A stretch of DNA of 64,000 nucleotides from Propionibacteriaceae bacterium (GTDB lineage: Bacteria > Actinomycetota > Actinomycetes > Propionibacteriales > Propionibacteriaceae), in assembly GCA_031285845.1 (NCBI GenBank), contig JAITVK010000007.1, forward strand, positions 108,348 to 172,347. The letters are read 5' to 3'. Shown here in pieces: positions 17,958-27,401 of the stretch. The first letter of the stretch is position 1; each line of letters begins with the position of its first letter. Under the pieces are notes generated by a model that saw only the letters and a list, made by a program, of their open reading frames with translations, had not been told where the DNA came from and made no database searches. Both the position numbers and the translations under genes were made by a program.

Positions 17958-18602
17958 ATGAAGAAGCGTGAAGTCACCGCACTAGTCGTTGCGACCACGT
18001 TGATCAGCGCCATTCTCGCCGGGTGCGCTGGCGCGCCTGAGCCGGTGAATCCTTGGGCGGCCGAGTTCGAGCAGGCCATGGAACAAGCCGAATCCGACTA
18101 CACCCGGTCGATCCTGGCCGACGGTGTCATCGACCCGTCGGAGATTCGAGACGCGCTGTCTTCGACGCAAGCCTGTTTGGACCAAGCCCAGGTTCCCGCC
18201 ACTGTCAACATGGATGAGCACTTCCATGTGAGTTTTCGCACCGAGGCCTCTACCACCGTCGTCCAAGATCAGACGATGGCCACCTGCCAGAGCCAGTGGA
18301 TGGACCCCGTGTTCGCGCTATACGCCAGGATTCAGATCAACCCTGACAACCAGGACATGAATGGGCTGGTCGCCGCCTGCCTTGTCCGCCATGACCTGGC
18401 TCCTGACGGGTTCACCGCCCACGATTGGGAAGAGCTGTGGGATTCGTACACGATCCCCACCGACTCCGAGACGATCATCCCAGACGAGTCGGGCCGTAGC
18501 CGATCCACCCTCACCACGCACAATCCTGAGGCTTTTCTGCCCGGCGGAGTCTCAATCACGGATCCCCGGGTGTCTCGTTGTCGTACCACGCCCCTGCGCT
18601 GA
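17958..18602 (+). CDS. Lipoprotein of unknown function
   Basis: 214 residues from ATG 17958, placed 7 nt after a perfect GGAGGTG. MKKREVTALVVATTLISA leads to the lipobox ILAGCAG, so the protein should be lipid-anchored outside the cell. The mature part has pairs of Cys (ACLDQAQ, TCQSQW, ACLVRH) and a predicted helical start rich in Glu/Gln. No known domain is recognised. It is probably co-expressed with the secreted protein just upstream. Confidence 0.75.
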   Translation: MKKREVTALVVATTLISAILAGCAGAPEPVNPWAAEFEQAMEQAESDYTRSILADGVIDPSEIRDALSSTQACLDQAQVPATVNMDEHFHVSFRTEASTTVVQDQTMATCQSQWMDPVFALYARIQINPDNQDMNGLVAACLVRHDLAPDGFTAHDWEELWDSYTIPTDSETIIPDESGRSRSTLTTHNPEAFLPGGVSITDPRVSRCRTTPLR

Positions 18603-19131
18603 CCTCGAAAGTGTCGACGGGACTGACCGAGGCGAGTCAAAACGGGGCAAGATCGACTCGTTTTCGGAAGCAGCGTCGATTTTGCGCAGTTGTGACCTGA
18701 TCATCGGCCCAGATCGGGTCACATCCCATACCGGATCGACTTCGGAACCCCGAAAATGTCGATTTTGCGCAGTTATTGATGGATTGGCGGCTATAGATGG
18801 TCTGGCGGGACTTGACCGGGCTGACGTCTCGCAGTTCGCAGCAGGTCCCGGTCGTAGACCCAGACTGATCGGGCGAGCGCGCTCTCGGGATCAAAACCCG
18901 TCGCAACCGGACTGGTGAAACCGGCGGTGATCGGTGTGCGACGGGTTCGTCGGTCACAATCAGCCAGTACGCGGGACAAACCCGTACCGAACCGCCAGCG
19001 GGAACTCCCGCCGTACCTTTGGCGACCGGTTGTGAAACCGCGCCCAACCCAACCTGGCATCACCGGCCTGTGCCAGTGCGAGCACGATGGAGTGTCAAGG
19101 TACGATGTCGTCTGAAACAGTGAGGATCCAT
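18603..19131. other. Non-coding region containing repeat copy A
   Basis: No open frame here has gene-like features. The left part holds the 130-bp repeat described separately. The right part includes TACGAT (19101-19106), a possible -10 box for the DedA-like gene, with an AGGA ribosome-binding site before ATG 19132. Confidence 0.6.
18643..18772. repeat. 130-bp dispersed repeat, copy A (two inverted-repeat modules)
   Basis: Two modules, each ATCGAC-N17-GTCGAT (18652-18680 and 18735-18763), extended by GGCAAG/TTTTGCGCAG-like arms. Copy B at 63813-63942 aligns over 130 bp with no insertion or deletion. The four arms match at 12/15, 12/15, 15/17 and 10/15 positions, while the first spacer matches at only 8/17. 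A further inverted repeat (TGTGACC...GGTCACA, 18691-18723) fills the centre of copy A only. Confidence 0.75.
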
Positions 19132-20055
19132 ATGGGCGAAATGAGACAATCCGGCATGGTCGACGAACCAGACAAGCCGTGGTGGGACGACCCGTCGCTG
19201 CCATGGCGTCACAAGCCCACCAAATCGGATCTGATCTGCTGGGGCCTGATCGCGATGGTCGGAATCTACGGCCTGGCCACGATCCCGTTGCGGGCGATCC
19301 TGATCGGCTGGAACCCCCCGATAGCGGCGATGATCACTGGCGGACGGACTTCGGTGGTCGCGACCGGCGCATGGACGTACGTCCACCAGGGCCCACTGAT
19401 CGTCTATTGGCTGGTGGCGTCGGTGTCGCTGGTCAAATTCTCGTGGGTCTACTGGTGGGCCGGAAAACTGTGGGGAACTGCGATCATCGAACTGCTCGCC
19501 GGGCAATCCCCGCGCGCGAAACGGCGAGCCGACCGCGCCGTCAGACTGACCCACCGCTGGTGGCTGTTGGCGATCTTTCTGACCTTCTTGCCGATCCCCT
19601 TCCCCATGCCGATCGTTTTCGCCGCGCTCGGGGCGGCCCAAACTCCCCTCAAACGTTTCCTGCCCCCGGTCATCGCCTGTTCGGCGCTGTTTCAGGCCGC
19701 GTACCTCGGATTGGGCTGGTGGATCGGCGAACCCGCCGTGACGCTCGTCAACCTTTACGCGCAATACATGTGGTACGTCACGATCGGAATCCTGGTGGTG
19801 ATGCTGGCGGGGTGGTGGTGGCGCAATCGTACGACCACGAAAACTGCGAACGACCCAGGCCAGCAGGCCACTGTCGTCAACCCCAGTGCCGACGGTCGCA
19901 CCGACGACTCCCCCACGACCGCCACCGACCGCGCAACCACGACCGGCGACCCCTGCCGCACCAATCCCGCGGCAGAAGGCGCAGACCGACAGGTTGGCCC
20001 CCGCGACGCCGATCAGCCGGCGGAGGCGGCGTCGACCGAGCCGACGTCGGACTGA
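19132..20055 (+). CDS. DedA-like (VTT domain) membrane protein
   Basis: About 307 residues from ATG 19132. Hydrophobic segments alternate with a polar loop, and the central LTFLPIPFPMPIVFAALGAAQTPL resembles the re-entrant, Pro/Gly-rich motif of the DedA/VTT family, whose members act in lipid transport across the membrane. The last ~75 residues are a Thr/Asp-rich hydrophilic tail. The 3' end overlaps the convergent SepX-like gene by 43 bp, in the tail-coding region of both. The family call is by motif shape only. Confidence 0.65.
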   Translation: MGEMRQSGMVDEPDKPWWDDPSLPWRHKPTKSDLICWGLIAMVGIYGLATIPLRAILIGWNPPIAAMITGGRTSVVATGAWTYVHQGPLIVYWLVASVSLVKFSWVYWWAGKLWGTAIIELLAGQSPRAKRRADRAVRLTHRWWLLAIFLTFLPIPFPMPIVFAALGAAQTPLKRFLPPVIACSALFQAAYLGLGWWIGEPAVTLVNLYAQYMWYVTIGILVVMLAGWWWRNRTTTKTANDPGQQATVVNPSADGRTDDSPTTATDRATTTGDPCRTNPAAEGADRQVGPRDADQPAEAASTEPTSD

Positions 20056-20741
20056 CCGTGGACCCAATCGTCGGTGACCGGCAACGCGGCCGGGGTCACC
20101 GCCAGATCGATCGTACGAACTGTTCGGGCGGCTGTCGGGGCTGAGATGTACGTCGCGGGCACCACGGTGATCGGGTCCCACAGCGACGTCTGCACATCGC
20201 CGTTCGGGCCGACGATCGACGCGGGCTCATCAACCACGGCCTCCGCGAGGGGCACGGGGTTCAACTCGACCGCCACCGTCTTTTCGTCGTCACCCAGTTC
20301 GGTGTCGGCCACGATCGCGTCGAGCTGTTTTTGGGTCCGACGGGCTTCCAGCCGGGAATACACCACCCAGGCGACGACCACCGCGAACGCGGCCACGGGA
20401 ACCCACCAGCGCAACATCCACCCGAGTACGGCGAAAGGAATCGTCGCCACGCAGATCGTCAGCAAGATGGCGAACACGACTCGACGTCGTTTCTCCGCCT
20501 GGCGGGCCAGCCGCATCGCGGCCCGACGACCGGCACGACGCATGAGCAGGGTGGACACGGTGGCGTCACAGGTCGTCTGCTCGACCGGAACCCCGGTGTG
20601 TATCCGCTTCATCGACAAGTGCAGCGGATCCTGCTGATCGACCTCACCCTGGGTGGGGATCTTCCAACTCAGCCGACTAGGAACCACGTAGAACAGACAC
20701 GCCACCACCAGAATCGCAAAAAGGGGACCAGACGCATCCAT
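20013..20741 (-). CDS. SepX/GlpR-like divisome membrane protein (tentative)
   Basis: 242 residues from ATG 20741 (TAGCGT lies 7 nt upstream; a GTG at 20750 is the alternative). It starts with a single membrane helix followed by VVPSRLSWKIPT, then a basic cytosolic region (RRAGRRAAMRLARQAEKRRR), two adjacent helices around residues 90-130, and a C-terminal tail. This N-terminal helix plus 'V-P' junction and later double helix recalls Streptomyces SepX and corynebacterial GlpR, which bind FtsZ-ring components. No enzymatic motif is visible. Its 3' end overlaps the DedA-like gene. Confidence 0.5.
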   Translation of the reverse strand: MDASGPLFAILVVACLFYVVPSRLSWKIPTQGEVDQQDPLHLSMKRIHTGVPVEQTTCDATVSTLLMRRAGRRAAMRLARQAEKRRRVVFAILLTICVATIPFAVLGWMLRWWVPVAAFAVVVAWVVYSRLEARRTQKQLDAIVADTELGDDEKTVAVELNPVPLAEAVVDEPASIVGPNGDVQTSLWDPITVVPATYISAPTAARTVRTIDLAVTPAALPVTDDWVHGQSDVGSVDAASAG

Positions 20742-20911
20742 GTCAGACACGCTAGAGCATCGCGGCGCTGTTGGGTTCCAATACGCGCCGAGGCGGGCAG
20801 GGTTCGCTACCAGAAACAGTGCTCGGCACTGTCGCGTCCACCCTGCCGAGAAGCAAGTCAGGCGGCCGCCGATTCACCGACGACCGCCTGACGAGGCTTT
20901 GAGCATGCAGG

Positions 20912-22237
20912 TCACGCCTGAGCGGCGAACTCGTCGGGACTGTAGGCGCCTGACGACGAACTCGGCGAGGCGGGCTCATCCAGGTCGGTTCCTCGCCACT
21001 TGGCGATCAGGCGCATCAGGTGGTAGACGACGATCGCACCAATCGACCCGATCGCGATGCCACCGAAGGTCATCTCCCCCGCGCTGAACGTGAAGTCGCC
21101 GATGCCCGCGATCAGCGCGACCGCGGCAGTCAACAGGTTCACCGGCGACGAGAAGTTGACGTGGTTCTCCACCCAAATACGCGCACCGAGCATCCCGATC
21201 ATGCCGTACAAGACGGTTCCAGCCCCACCGAGGACACCGATCGGGATGGTGTTGATCAGAGCGCCGAACTTCGGAATCAGCGACAACAACAGCGCGCAGC
21301 CGGCCGCGACCCAGTAGACCGCTGTGGAGTAGATCCGCGTGGCCGCCATCACACCGATGTTCTCGGCGTACGTCGTCGTGCCTGAACCACCGCCGGCGCC
21401 AGCCAAGATCGTGGCGACACCATCAGCCAACAAGGCCCGACCCATGACCGGGTTCAAATCCGTGTCGGTCATCAGAGCCACCGACTTGACGTGACCGACG
21501 TTCTCCGCGATCAAGACCAGGATGACGGGCAAGAACAGGCCCAAGATCGACCAGTCGACTTGGGGGGTGTGGAACTGCGGCAGACCGATCCAAGCGGCCT
21601 CCTGAACCGGGACGAAATCGACTTGGCCCTGGATCAGGGCGGCGATGTAGCCGACGATGACCCCGATCAGAATCGACAGCCGTCCGATCATGCCGCGGAA
21701 CAGAACAGTGATGAGCAGGATCGCGGCGATCGTGATCAGGGCGGTCAACCCGGCGGATTTGACGTTGTTCCAGGCCGCCGGAGCCAGGTTGAAACCGATC
21801 AGCATCACAATCGTGCCCACGACCACCGAAGGCATGACCTTTTCGATCCAACCGGCGCCGACCACGTGGACCAGCAACCCGACCAAAGCCAGCAGAACAC
21901 CGGCGCAGATGACACCGAACAGGGCTGTGCCCATCGAGCCACCGTCTGAAGCTTTCGCCGCAGCGATCGGAGCGATGAAGGCGAAGGACGACCCCAGATA
22001 GCTCGGCAGGCGGTTGCCGGTGATGAGCAGGAACAGGACTGTTCCCACCGCCGAGAAGAACAACGTGGTGGCCGGGGGGAACCCGGTCAGCAGCGGAACA
22101 AGGAAGGTTGACCCGAACATGGCGACCACGTGTTGGGCTCCCAACCCCACGGTTTTAGGCCAACTCAGCCGTTCGTTAGGTTTGACGACGTCTCCGGTGT
22201 TGAGAGATCCGTCGCCGTGCAAGGTCCACAAGGCCAT
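20912..22237 (-). CDS. uraA: Uracil/xanthine permease, NCS2 family
   Basis: 441 residues, about 14 membrane segments. Family features include GAQHVVAMFGSTFLVPLLTG near the N-terminus, AENVGHVKSVALMTDTDLNP (the QNxG-type substrate motif region is replaced by AENVGH, as in uracil permeases), and GSGTTTYAENIGVMAATRIYS. It imports uracil with protons for pyrimidine salvage. A Ser-rich cytosolic tail ends the protein. A 145-nt untranslated region lies upstream; I see no PyrR-type anti-terminator pattern in it. Confidence 0.9.
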   Translation of the reverse strand: MALWTLHGDGSLNTGDVVKPNERLSWPKTVGLGAQHVVAMFGSTFLVPLLTGFPPATTLFFSAVGTVLFLLITGNRLPSYLGSSFAFIAPIAAAKASDGGSMGTALFGVICAGVLLALVGLLVHVVGAGWIEKVMPSVVVGTIVMLIGFNLAPAAWNNVKSAGLTALITIAAILLITVLFRGMIGRLSILIGVIVGYIAALIQGQVDFVPVQEAAWIGLPQFHTPQVDWSILGLFLPVILVLIAENVGHVKSVALMTDTDLNPVMGRALLADGVATILAGAGGGSGTTTYAENIGVMAATRIYSTAVYWVAAGCALLLSLIPKFGALINTIPIGVLGGAGTVLYGMIGMLGARIWVENHVNFSSPVNLLTAAVALIAGIGDFTFSAGEMTFGGIAIGSIGAIVVYHLMRLIAKWRGTDLDEPASPSSSSGAYSPDEFAAQA

Positions 22238-22486
22238 GGCGATTCCTGACTTTCAGTCGATGGGGCGAATAGGTGAGCGTCGGACCGCTTTGACAGCGAG
22301 GAAGGTGTCTCCTGGGAGAAACCGCACCCCCCACCAGGCGCTGTCATCGTGGCACGCGTCGACAAGACTCTAGACGACCGACCCTAGATCGTGCGCTCGC
22401 CTGAGACCGCCCCTGACGCCCGACGCGCCTGGACTAGGATGGTGTTCTGATTTTCCCCGTACGCTCGGGGGCAGCTGACCGCAGTC

Positions 22487-23485
22487 TCAGTCGGCCAGGG
22501 TCGCCACCATGACGGCTTTGATGGTGTGCATCCGATTCTCGGCCTGGTCGAACACGATCGACGCGGGTGACTCGAAGACCTCATCGGTGACTTCCAGACC
22601 ATCCTCGATCCCCGCCAGGCGCAGGATCTCCCCGCCCATGGTGGTGTTCTGGTCATGGAAAGCCGGCAGGCAATGCATGAACTTGGTGTTCGGATTGCCC
22701 GTGCTGGCCATCATCGACGCGGTCACCCGATAATCCATCAGCATCGGGATACGCTCCAACCACACTTCCTTGGGCTCCCCCATCGACACCCAGACGTCGG
22801 TGTAAAGGAAATCCGCCCCGGCCACGCCCTCCTGAACATCGTCGGTGATCGTGATACGGGCCCCCGACTGTTCGGCGATCGCGAAGGCCTGCTGCTGAAT
22901 ATGAGGCCAGTTCTGCAACTCACGCGGCGCGACGACGCGCACGTCCATGCCCATGATGGCTCCGACGATCAGCAAAGAGTTGCCGATGTTGTAGCGCGAA
23001 TCGCCGACATAGGCGAATGACACCTGATCCAACGGCTTGTCAGCGTGCTCGCTCATCGTCAGCAGATCGCACAACGACTGAGTCGGGTGCCACTCGTTGG
23101 TCAGCCCGTTCCACACTGGAACCCCGGCATGCTCGGCCAACTCTTCGACGATGCGCTGACCATGGCCGCGATACTCGATCGCGTCGTACATCCGCCCCAA
23201 CACCCGCGCCGTGTCGGCGATCGACTCCTTGTGACCGATCTGGCTCGACACCGGATCCAGATAAGTCACGTGAGCGCCCTGATCGTAGGCCGCCACTTCG
23301 AAGGCGCAACGGGTCCGAGTGGAGGTTTTCTCAAAGATCAAAGCGACATTCTTGCCGGTCAGCCGCTGCGCCTCGTGACCGGATCGCTTGGCAGCTTTGA
23401 GCTCGCCAGCCAGCCTGAGCAGGTCTTCGAACTCAGAGCGAGAGAAGTCCAGTTCCTTCAGATAGTGGCGTCCCCGCAATTGCAT
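22487..23485 (-). CDS. argF: Ornithine carbamoyltransferase
   Basis: 332 residues from ATG 23485, with AAAGGA 5 nt upstream (an ATG two codons earlier overlaps that site). The carbamoyl-phosphate loop [22 protein letters not shown], and the ornithine-binding HCLPAFHD are intact. The enzyme makes citrulline from ornithine and carbamoyl phosphate, or runs in reverse in the arginine deiminase route. No other arginine gene is adjacent, so the direction is open; the sequence style is closer to the longer catabolic/enterobacterial type. Confidence 0.93.
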   Translation of the reverse strand: MQLRGRHYLKELDFSRSEFEDLLRLAGELKAAKRSGHEAQRLTGKNVALIFEKTSTRTRCAFEVAAYDQGAHVTYLDPVSSQIGHKESIADTARVLGRMYDAIEYRGHGQRIVEELAEHAGVPVWNGLTNEWHPTQSLCDLLTMSEHADKPLDQVSFAYVGDSRYNIGNSLLIVGAIMGMDVRVVAPRELQNWPHIQQQAFAIAEQSGARITITDDVQEGVAGADFLYTDVWVSMGEPKEVWLERIPMLMDYRVTASMMASTGNPNTKFMHCLPAFHDQNTTMGGEILRLAGIEDGLEVTDEVFESPASIVFDQAENRMHTIKAVMVATLAD

Positions 23486-23758
23486 GATCATCCTTTCGGG
23501 AAAACATCCATCCTAGCGAGGCTTCGCCGCGATGATGGGAGATTCCACCTGGGGCGGCGGGCGTACGAGCAGGGTGGCAGGACGGCCATTGCCCTCGGAC
23601 GCGAAGCTCAAACCGTCGACCGCACAGGCGGGGTCGTCTGGAGATCGCTCCGAGGGCCGACAGATCATCCGCGGGCTTGGTCGTACGCCCGCCAACCGCA
23701 GCGATATCACCGCCGACCAGCCGTGGTTGCGTAGACTGTGGACGACGAAAGGAGCCCT

Positions 23759-25054
23759 GTGACCACTGGTCTGGCCCACCACCCCCATGCCCACGACGGA
23801 TCCGACTTGGCTGGGGAGGCCCATGCGATCGTTCGTACGGGCAAGGCGCTGCTCTCCAGCGGCGCGGAAACCTATCGGGTGCGCCTGTCGATGGAACAGG
23901 TCGCGGCCGCCATCGGGATCCAGTGGCTGCAATCCCACGTCACATTGTCCGAAGTCACAGTCACCTTGTTCAAAGGGGCCACCTTCCGTACCCAAGTGGG
24001 CAACGTCCACTCGGTCGGCGTCAACGGCGACAAACTGTCGCAGTTGGAACTGATGACCGCCGAGTTGCCGCCCGACTCCACACCAGCCCAAGTTGAGGAG
24101 CGCCTTGACGCGATCGACGCCCGGCAGAAGCTCTATCCGGCGTGGCTTCAGGCCCTGGTCGCGGCTGTCGCGTGTACGGCGGTGGCCTTCCTGACCAACG
24201 CCTGGGCAGTCGAGATCCTCGGGGTGTTCACTGGCGCCTTCCTTGGACAATTCCTCAAAGCCCAGTGCTCGAAACTTCGACTCAACGTCTACGCCACCAC
24301 ACTGACGGCCGCGCTGGTGGCCGCCTTCGTCTACCTCGGGATGACCGACCTGCTGAGTTGGCTGGTGTCGGACACCTCGGCCCATGGAGCCGGATTCGTC
24401 CCAGCCCTGATCTTCCTGGTTCCGGGATTTCCCCTGGTCACCGCCCTGTTGGACTTGGTGAAGACCGACATGACCGCGGGGCTGTCACGCTTGGCGTACG
24501 CCTTCATGATCTTGGGGTCGGCCTCGGCCGCGCTGCTGGTGACCTCGTGGTTCGGCGGGGTCTCGGCCGAACCGCTGCCTCCACCGCCGATCCCGGAGGC
24601 CTTGTGGTGGGTGTTGGCGTTGGTCGCCTCCGGGGTCGGGGTGGCGGGATGGTCGATCATGTTCAACGTCAGCCGCCGCGGAGCCGTCTTGGCCGGGATT
24701 GTCGGATTGGCCGGCAACGCCGCGCGACTGATCCTGCTCGACGTGGTCCACGTCCCGGCGTGGGCGGCGGCGGCCACCGGCTGCTTTGTCATCGGGCTCT
24801 TGGCCACCGTTCTCGCCGATCGGCACCGCTTGGCCGCTGTCACGCTCTGCGTCCCGGCCGCACTGATCATGGTGCCCGGCGCGGTGGCGTACCGAGCGCT
24901 GGTCCATTTCTCACGCGGGAACGTCTCGGCGATGATGTCCAGTTCAGCGCTGGCCATCTTCACGATTATCGGCATGGCCATCGGGCTCAGCCTGGCCCGC
25001 ATCCTGTCCGACAAGTCCTGGATCCTCGACCAACGTCGCACCTTGGGGACCTGA
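23759..25054 (+). CDS. thrE: Threonine/serine exporter, ThrE family
   Basis: 431 residues from GTG 23759, chosen for the AAAGGAG site 4 nt upstream. The N-terminal half is a cytosolic DUF1212-type domain (LLSSGAETYRVRLSMEQVAAAIG, LFKGATFRTQVGNVHSVGVN) leading into about ten membrane segments, with both ThrE halves fused in one chain as in Corynebacterium. The family exports threonine and serine. Three bacterial-type transport cassettes seen elsewhere in the window are unrelated. The gene has its own promoter (TAGACT near 23732). Confidence 0.88.
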   Translation: MTTGLAHHPHAHDGSDLAGEAHAIVRTGKALLSSGAETYRVRLSMEQVAAAIGIQWLQSHVTLSEVTVTLFKGATFRTQVGNVHSVGVNGDKLSQLELMTAELPPDSTPAQVEERLDAIDARQKLYPAWLQALVAAVACTAVAFLTNAWAVEILGVFTGAFLGQFLKAQCSKLRLNVYATTLTAALVAAFVYLGMTDLLSWLVSDTSAHGAGFVPALIFLVPGFPLVTALLDLVKTDMTAGLSRLAYAFMILGSASAALLVTSWFGGVSAEPLPPPPIPEALWWVLALVASGVGVAGWSIMFNVSRRGAVLAGIVGLAGNAARLILLDVVHVPAWAAAATGCFVIGLLATVLADRHRLAAVTLCVPAALIMVPGAVAYRALVHFSRGNVSAMMSSSALAIFTIIGMAIGLSLARILSDKSWILDQRRTLGT

Positions 25055-25101
25055 GAAGCCCGAGGGCGCGGCCGCCAGCCCGCATGTGGCACACTGTGAC
25101 G

Positions 25102-25602
25102 ATGCCCGTTCCGCCGCCCACGTCACACCGCGACCAGGTTCACATTGTCTTCGTCTGTTGGGGAAACATCTGCCGCTCCATCATGGCCGAGCGGATCGCC
25201 CGCGCGATGGCGCACGACGCCGATATGGACGCCATCACCTTCACTTCAGCCGCGATCTCGACCGAGGAGACCGGGCATGACATCGACCTACGAGCGGCGA
25301 AGGTGCTGCGCGCGCACGGCTACGACGCGGGGCGTCATCGGGCCCATCAGATCACCACCGCGGAGATCGCCAAAGCCGACCTGGTGGTGGTGATGGAGCC
25401 GTTCCATCGCCAGATTCTCGCCGGGCGATTCCCGGCGGCGAAGAACATCGTCCTCATGACCGACTTCGATCCGAGCCTCGCCCCGGGCACTGCGATCGAC
25501 GACCCATGGTCCGGACCGGACTCCGGTTTCGACGGCACCCGCGCCCTGCTCGAACAGGCGATGCCCGGGCTGCTCGAATGGTGCGCTGAAGCCCTGGCGT
25601 GA
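25102..25602 (+). CDS. Low-molecular-weight protein tyrosine phosphatase
   Basis: 166 residues from ATG 25102; CACACT lies 6 nt upstream, suggesting leaderless transcription. The P-loop is VCWGNICRS (canonical CX5R), with the general acid in IDDPWSGP. Length and order match LMW-PTPs such as PtpA, which remove phosphate from tyrosine or arginine residues. The N-terminal 12 residues are Pro-rich. It follows thrE by 47 bp in the same direction. Confidence 0.92.
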   Translation: MPVPPPTSHRDQVHIVFVCWGNICRSIMAERIARAMAHDADMDAITFTSAAISTEETGHDIDLRAAKVLRAHGYDAGRHRAHQITTAEIAKADLVVVMEPFHRQILAGRFPAAKNIVLMTDFDPSLAPGTAIDDPWSGPDSGFDGTRALLEQAMPGLLEWCAEALA

Positions 25603-25709
25603 GCCTCAGCCGGCGAGCTCGACGCCGTACGACGCCGCGGTCTGCGGCCCGGGTTGTTCATTTGTGCCCCGGCCGTACGCCATGCCTCTGGTCTTACCCG
25701 CGCCCCTCA

Positions 25710-25742
25710 CCCGGTCACTCCCCGCACCCCCGGTCACTCCCC
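25710..25742. repeat. Two 14-bp direct repeats upstream of the HAD phosphatase gene
   Basis: CCCGGTCACTCCCC occurs at 25710-25723 and 25729-25742, a 19-bp period, in a C-rich stretch 68-100 bp before the start codon. It may be an operator or a slippage product. Confidence 0.5.
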
Positions 25743-25809
25743 TCACCCCCGCGAAACCCATCGTCTAGACTGATCTTGACAACCATCGCTGACTCAAAGG
25801 AGCATCCCC

Positions 25810-26463
25810 TTGCTCACCACCATCCTGTTCGACGTCGATGGCACACTGATCGACACGGAATACGCTGTTGTGACCTCCTTCCGGCAGGCGCTCCATGAGG
25901 TGATCGGCGTCGATCCGCCGGCCGGTGAGCTCGACTTCATCCTGGGCATCCCGGGGTCGGCGGCGGTCGACCGCTACGCCGACTCGGCGGCGGCGGCGGA
26001 GCGACTCGACGCCAGTTGGGCCGCGCATTCGGCGCGACTGCAGAGAACTCAGCGCCTGTTCGACCAGATCTCGACCACGTTGACCGCGTTGCGGCGTGAT
26101 GGGTTCGCTCTGGGGATCGTGACATCGCGGACCGACGCGGAGATGACCGGCGATCTGCGTCACTTCGGCCTGGACGACACCTTCGATGTCGTGGTGACGT
26201 CGTCGGACACCATTCGCCACAAACCCGATCCCGACCCGGTCCTTCATGCCTTGCACGTTGTGGACGTACGCCCCGATCAGGCTCTCTATGTCGGGGATTC
26301 GGTCTATGACATGCAGTGCGCCAACGCCGCTGGGGTCGAGTTCGTGGTCGCCGGCTGGGGCGCCAGAGATCTGACCGTTTTCACTCGCGCCGCCGCTGTG
26401 ATCGCGAGCCCACCGGATCTGATTGGCTTCGTCGAGCGGCACACTTCAGACGCCGGTTCCTGA
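25810..26463 (+). CDS. HAD-family hydrolase (phosphoglycolate phosphatase-like)
   Basis: 217 residues from TTG 25810, with AAAGGAG 8 nt upstream. The four HAD motifs are present: DVDGTLID, TSRTDAEM, the lysine in RHKPDPDPVLHAL, and GDSVYDMQCANAAG. Subfamily IA cap domain lies between motifs I and II. Substrate is unknown; relatives include phosphoglycolate phosphatase and pyrophosphatase PpaX. TAGACT upstream may be its -10 box. It precedes tatD by 41 bp. Confidence 0.88.
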   Translation: MLTTILFDVDGTLIDTEYAVVTSFRQALHEVIGVDPPAGELDFILGIPGSAAVDRYADSAAAAERLDASWAAHSARLQRTQRLFDQISTTLTALRRDGFALGIVTSRTDAEMTGDLRHFGLDDTFDVVVTSSDTIRHKPDPDPVLHALHVVDVRPDQALYVGDSVYDMQCANAAGVEFVVAGWGARDLTVFTRAAAVIASPPDLIGFVERHTSDAGS

Positions 26464-26504
26464 CCCCATCGGTCGTGTCGTACCCGCGTCGTACAATGAC
26501 TGAC

Positions 26505-27401
26505 ATGGTTGATCTGACAGCCCGAGGCTTGCCGCCGATGCCGCGCCCACTGGCGGTGGCGACGGTGGACGCGCATACCCATCTCGACTCTGTCGCCGAA
26601 CGTACGGGCTTGTCACCCGAAGAATCACTCGAGTTGGCGGCTGCTGTGGGCATCACATGGGTCATCCAGGCCGGCGACACCGTCGCCGACTCGACCTGGG
26701 GGGAATCCTTCGCCAGGCAACATCCCCACGTCATCGCCTGCGTGGCGTTGCATCCCAACGAGGTCGCCCGTCATCCCGACCGGTTCGAGACCGACTTCGC
26801 CGCGATCAGCGCTTTGGCTCGTGCCGGAGATCACGTCCGCGCGATCGGGGAGACCGGCCTCGACTATTACCGGACAACCGACCCAGCCGGGCGGGCCACC
26901 CAAGCGCAGTCTTTCCTCCGCCACATCGAGTTGGCCCGTCAGACCGGGTTGACCTTGATGATCCACGACCGAGACGCCCATGACGACGTCCTGGCGATCC
27001 TCGACCGGGTTCCGTCGCCGCCACGGGTTGTGATGCATTCTTTTTCGGGCGACTCCGACTTCGCCCGCGCCTGCGGCGAACGCGGACACTGGCTGAGTTT
27101 CCCTGGCGTGACGACGTACAACGCCAATCATCATCTGCGCCGGGCGCTGGCGGTCACCCCACCAGACAAGATCCTGGTCGAGACCGACGCCCCATTCCTG
27201 ACCCCGGTGCCCGAACGCGGCAAGCCCAACGGGCCATACCTCATCCCTCACACGATCCGCTTCGTCGCTGATCAGCTCGGCTGGAGCGAAGATGAAGCGG
27301 CTCTGCGACTGCGCGAGAACGCTTTCGCCGCCTACGGCGGTCCGTGGGGTGACGCCGCTGAGGACGCGACCCCGTCTGGATCTGGTCACGCCGATGTCTG
27401 A
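26505..27401 (+). CDS. tatD: TatD family metal-dependent hydrolase
   Basis: 298 residues from ATG 26505. TACAAT (26492-26497), a consensus-like -10, lies 7 nt upstream, which favours this start over ATG 26496. Metal-site motifs are DAHTHLD, the HPNE loop, GETGLDYYR, HDRDAHDD, HSFSGD and ETDAPFLTP. The family includes 3'-5' DNA/RNA exonucleases and D-aminoacyl-tRNA deacylase-like enzymes. tatD next to rsmA is a conserved actinobacterial order, though the resuscitation-promoting factor gene often found between them is absent here. Confidence 0.92.
   Translation: MVDLTARGLPPMPRPLAVATVDAHTHLDSVAERTGLSPEESLELAAAVGITWVIQAGDTVADSTWGESFARQHPHVIACVALHPNEVARHPDRFETDFAAISALARAGDHVRAIGETGLDYYRTTDPAGRATQAQSFLRHIELARQTGLTLMIHDRDAHDDVLAILDRVPSPPRVVMHSFSGDSDFARACGERGHWLSFPGVTTYNANHHLRRALAVTPPDKILVETDAPFLTPVPERGKPNGPYLIPHTIRFVADQLGWSEDEAALRLRENAFAAYGGPWGDAAEDATPSGSGHADV

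Noticed and set aside
22238..22380. Riboswitch or PyrR attenuator before the uracil permease
   Set aside because: No PyrR-binding loop, terminator/antiterminator pair or purine-riboswitch core could be identified.
24142..25602. 486-codon frame beginning inside thrE
   Set aside because: Only its last third is real (the tyrosine phosphatase); the first part is an out-of-frame reading of thrE.
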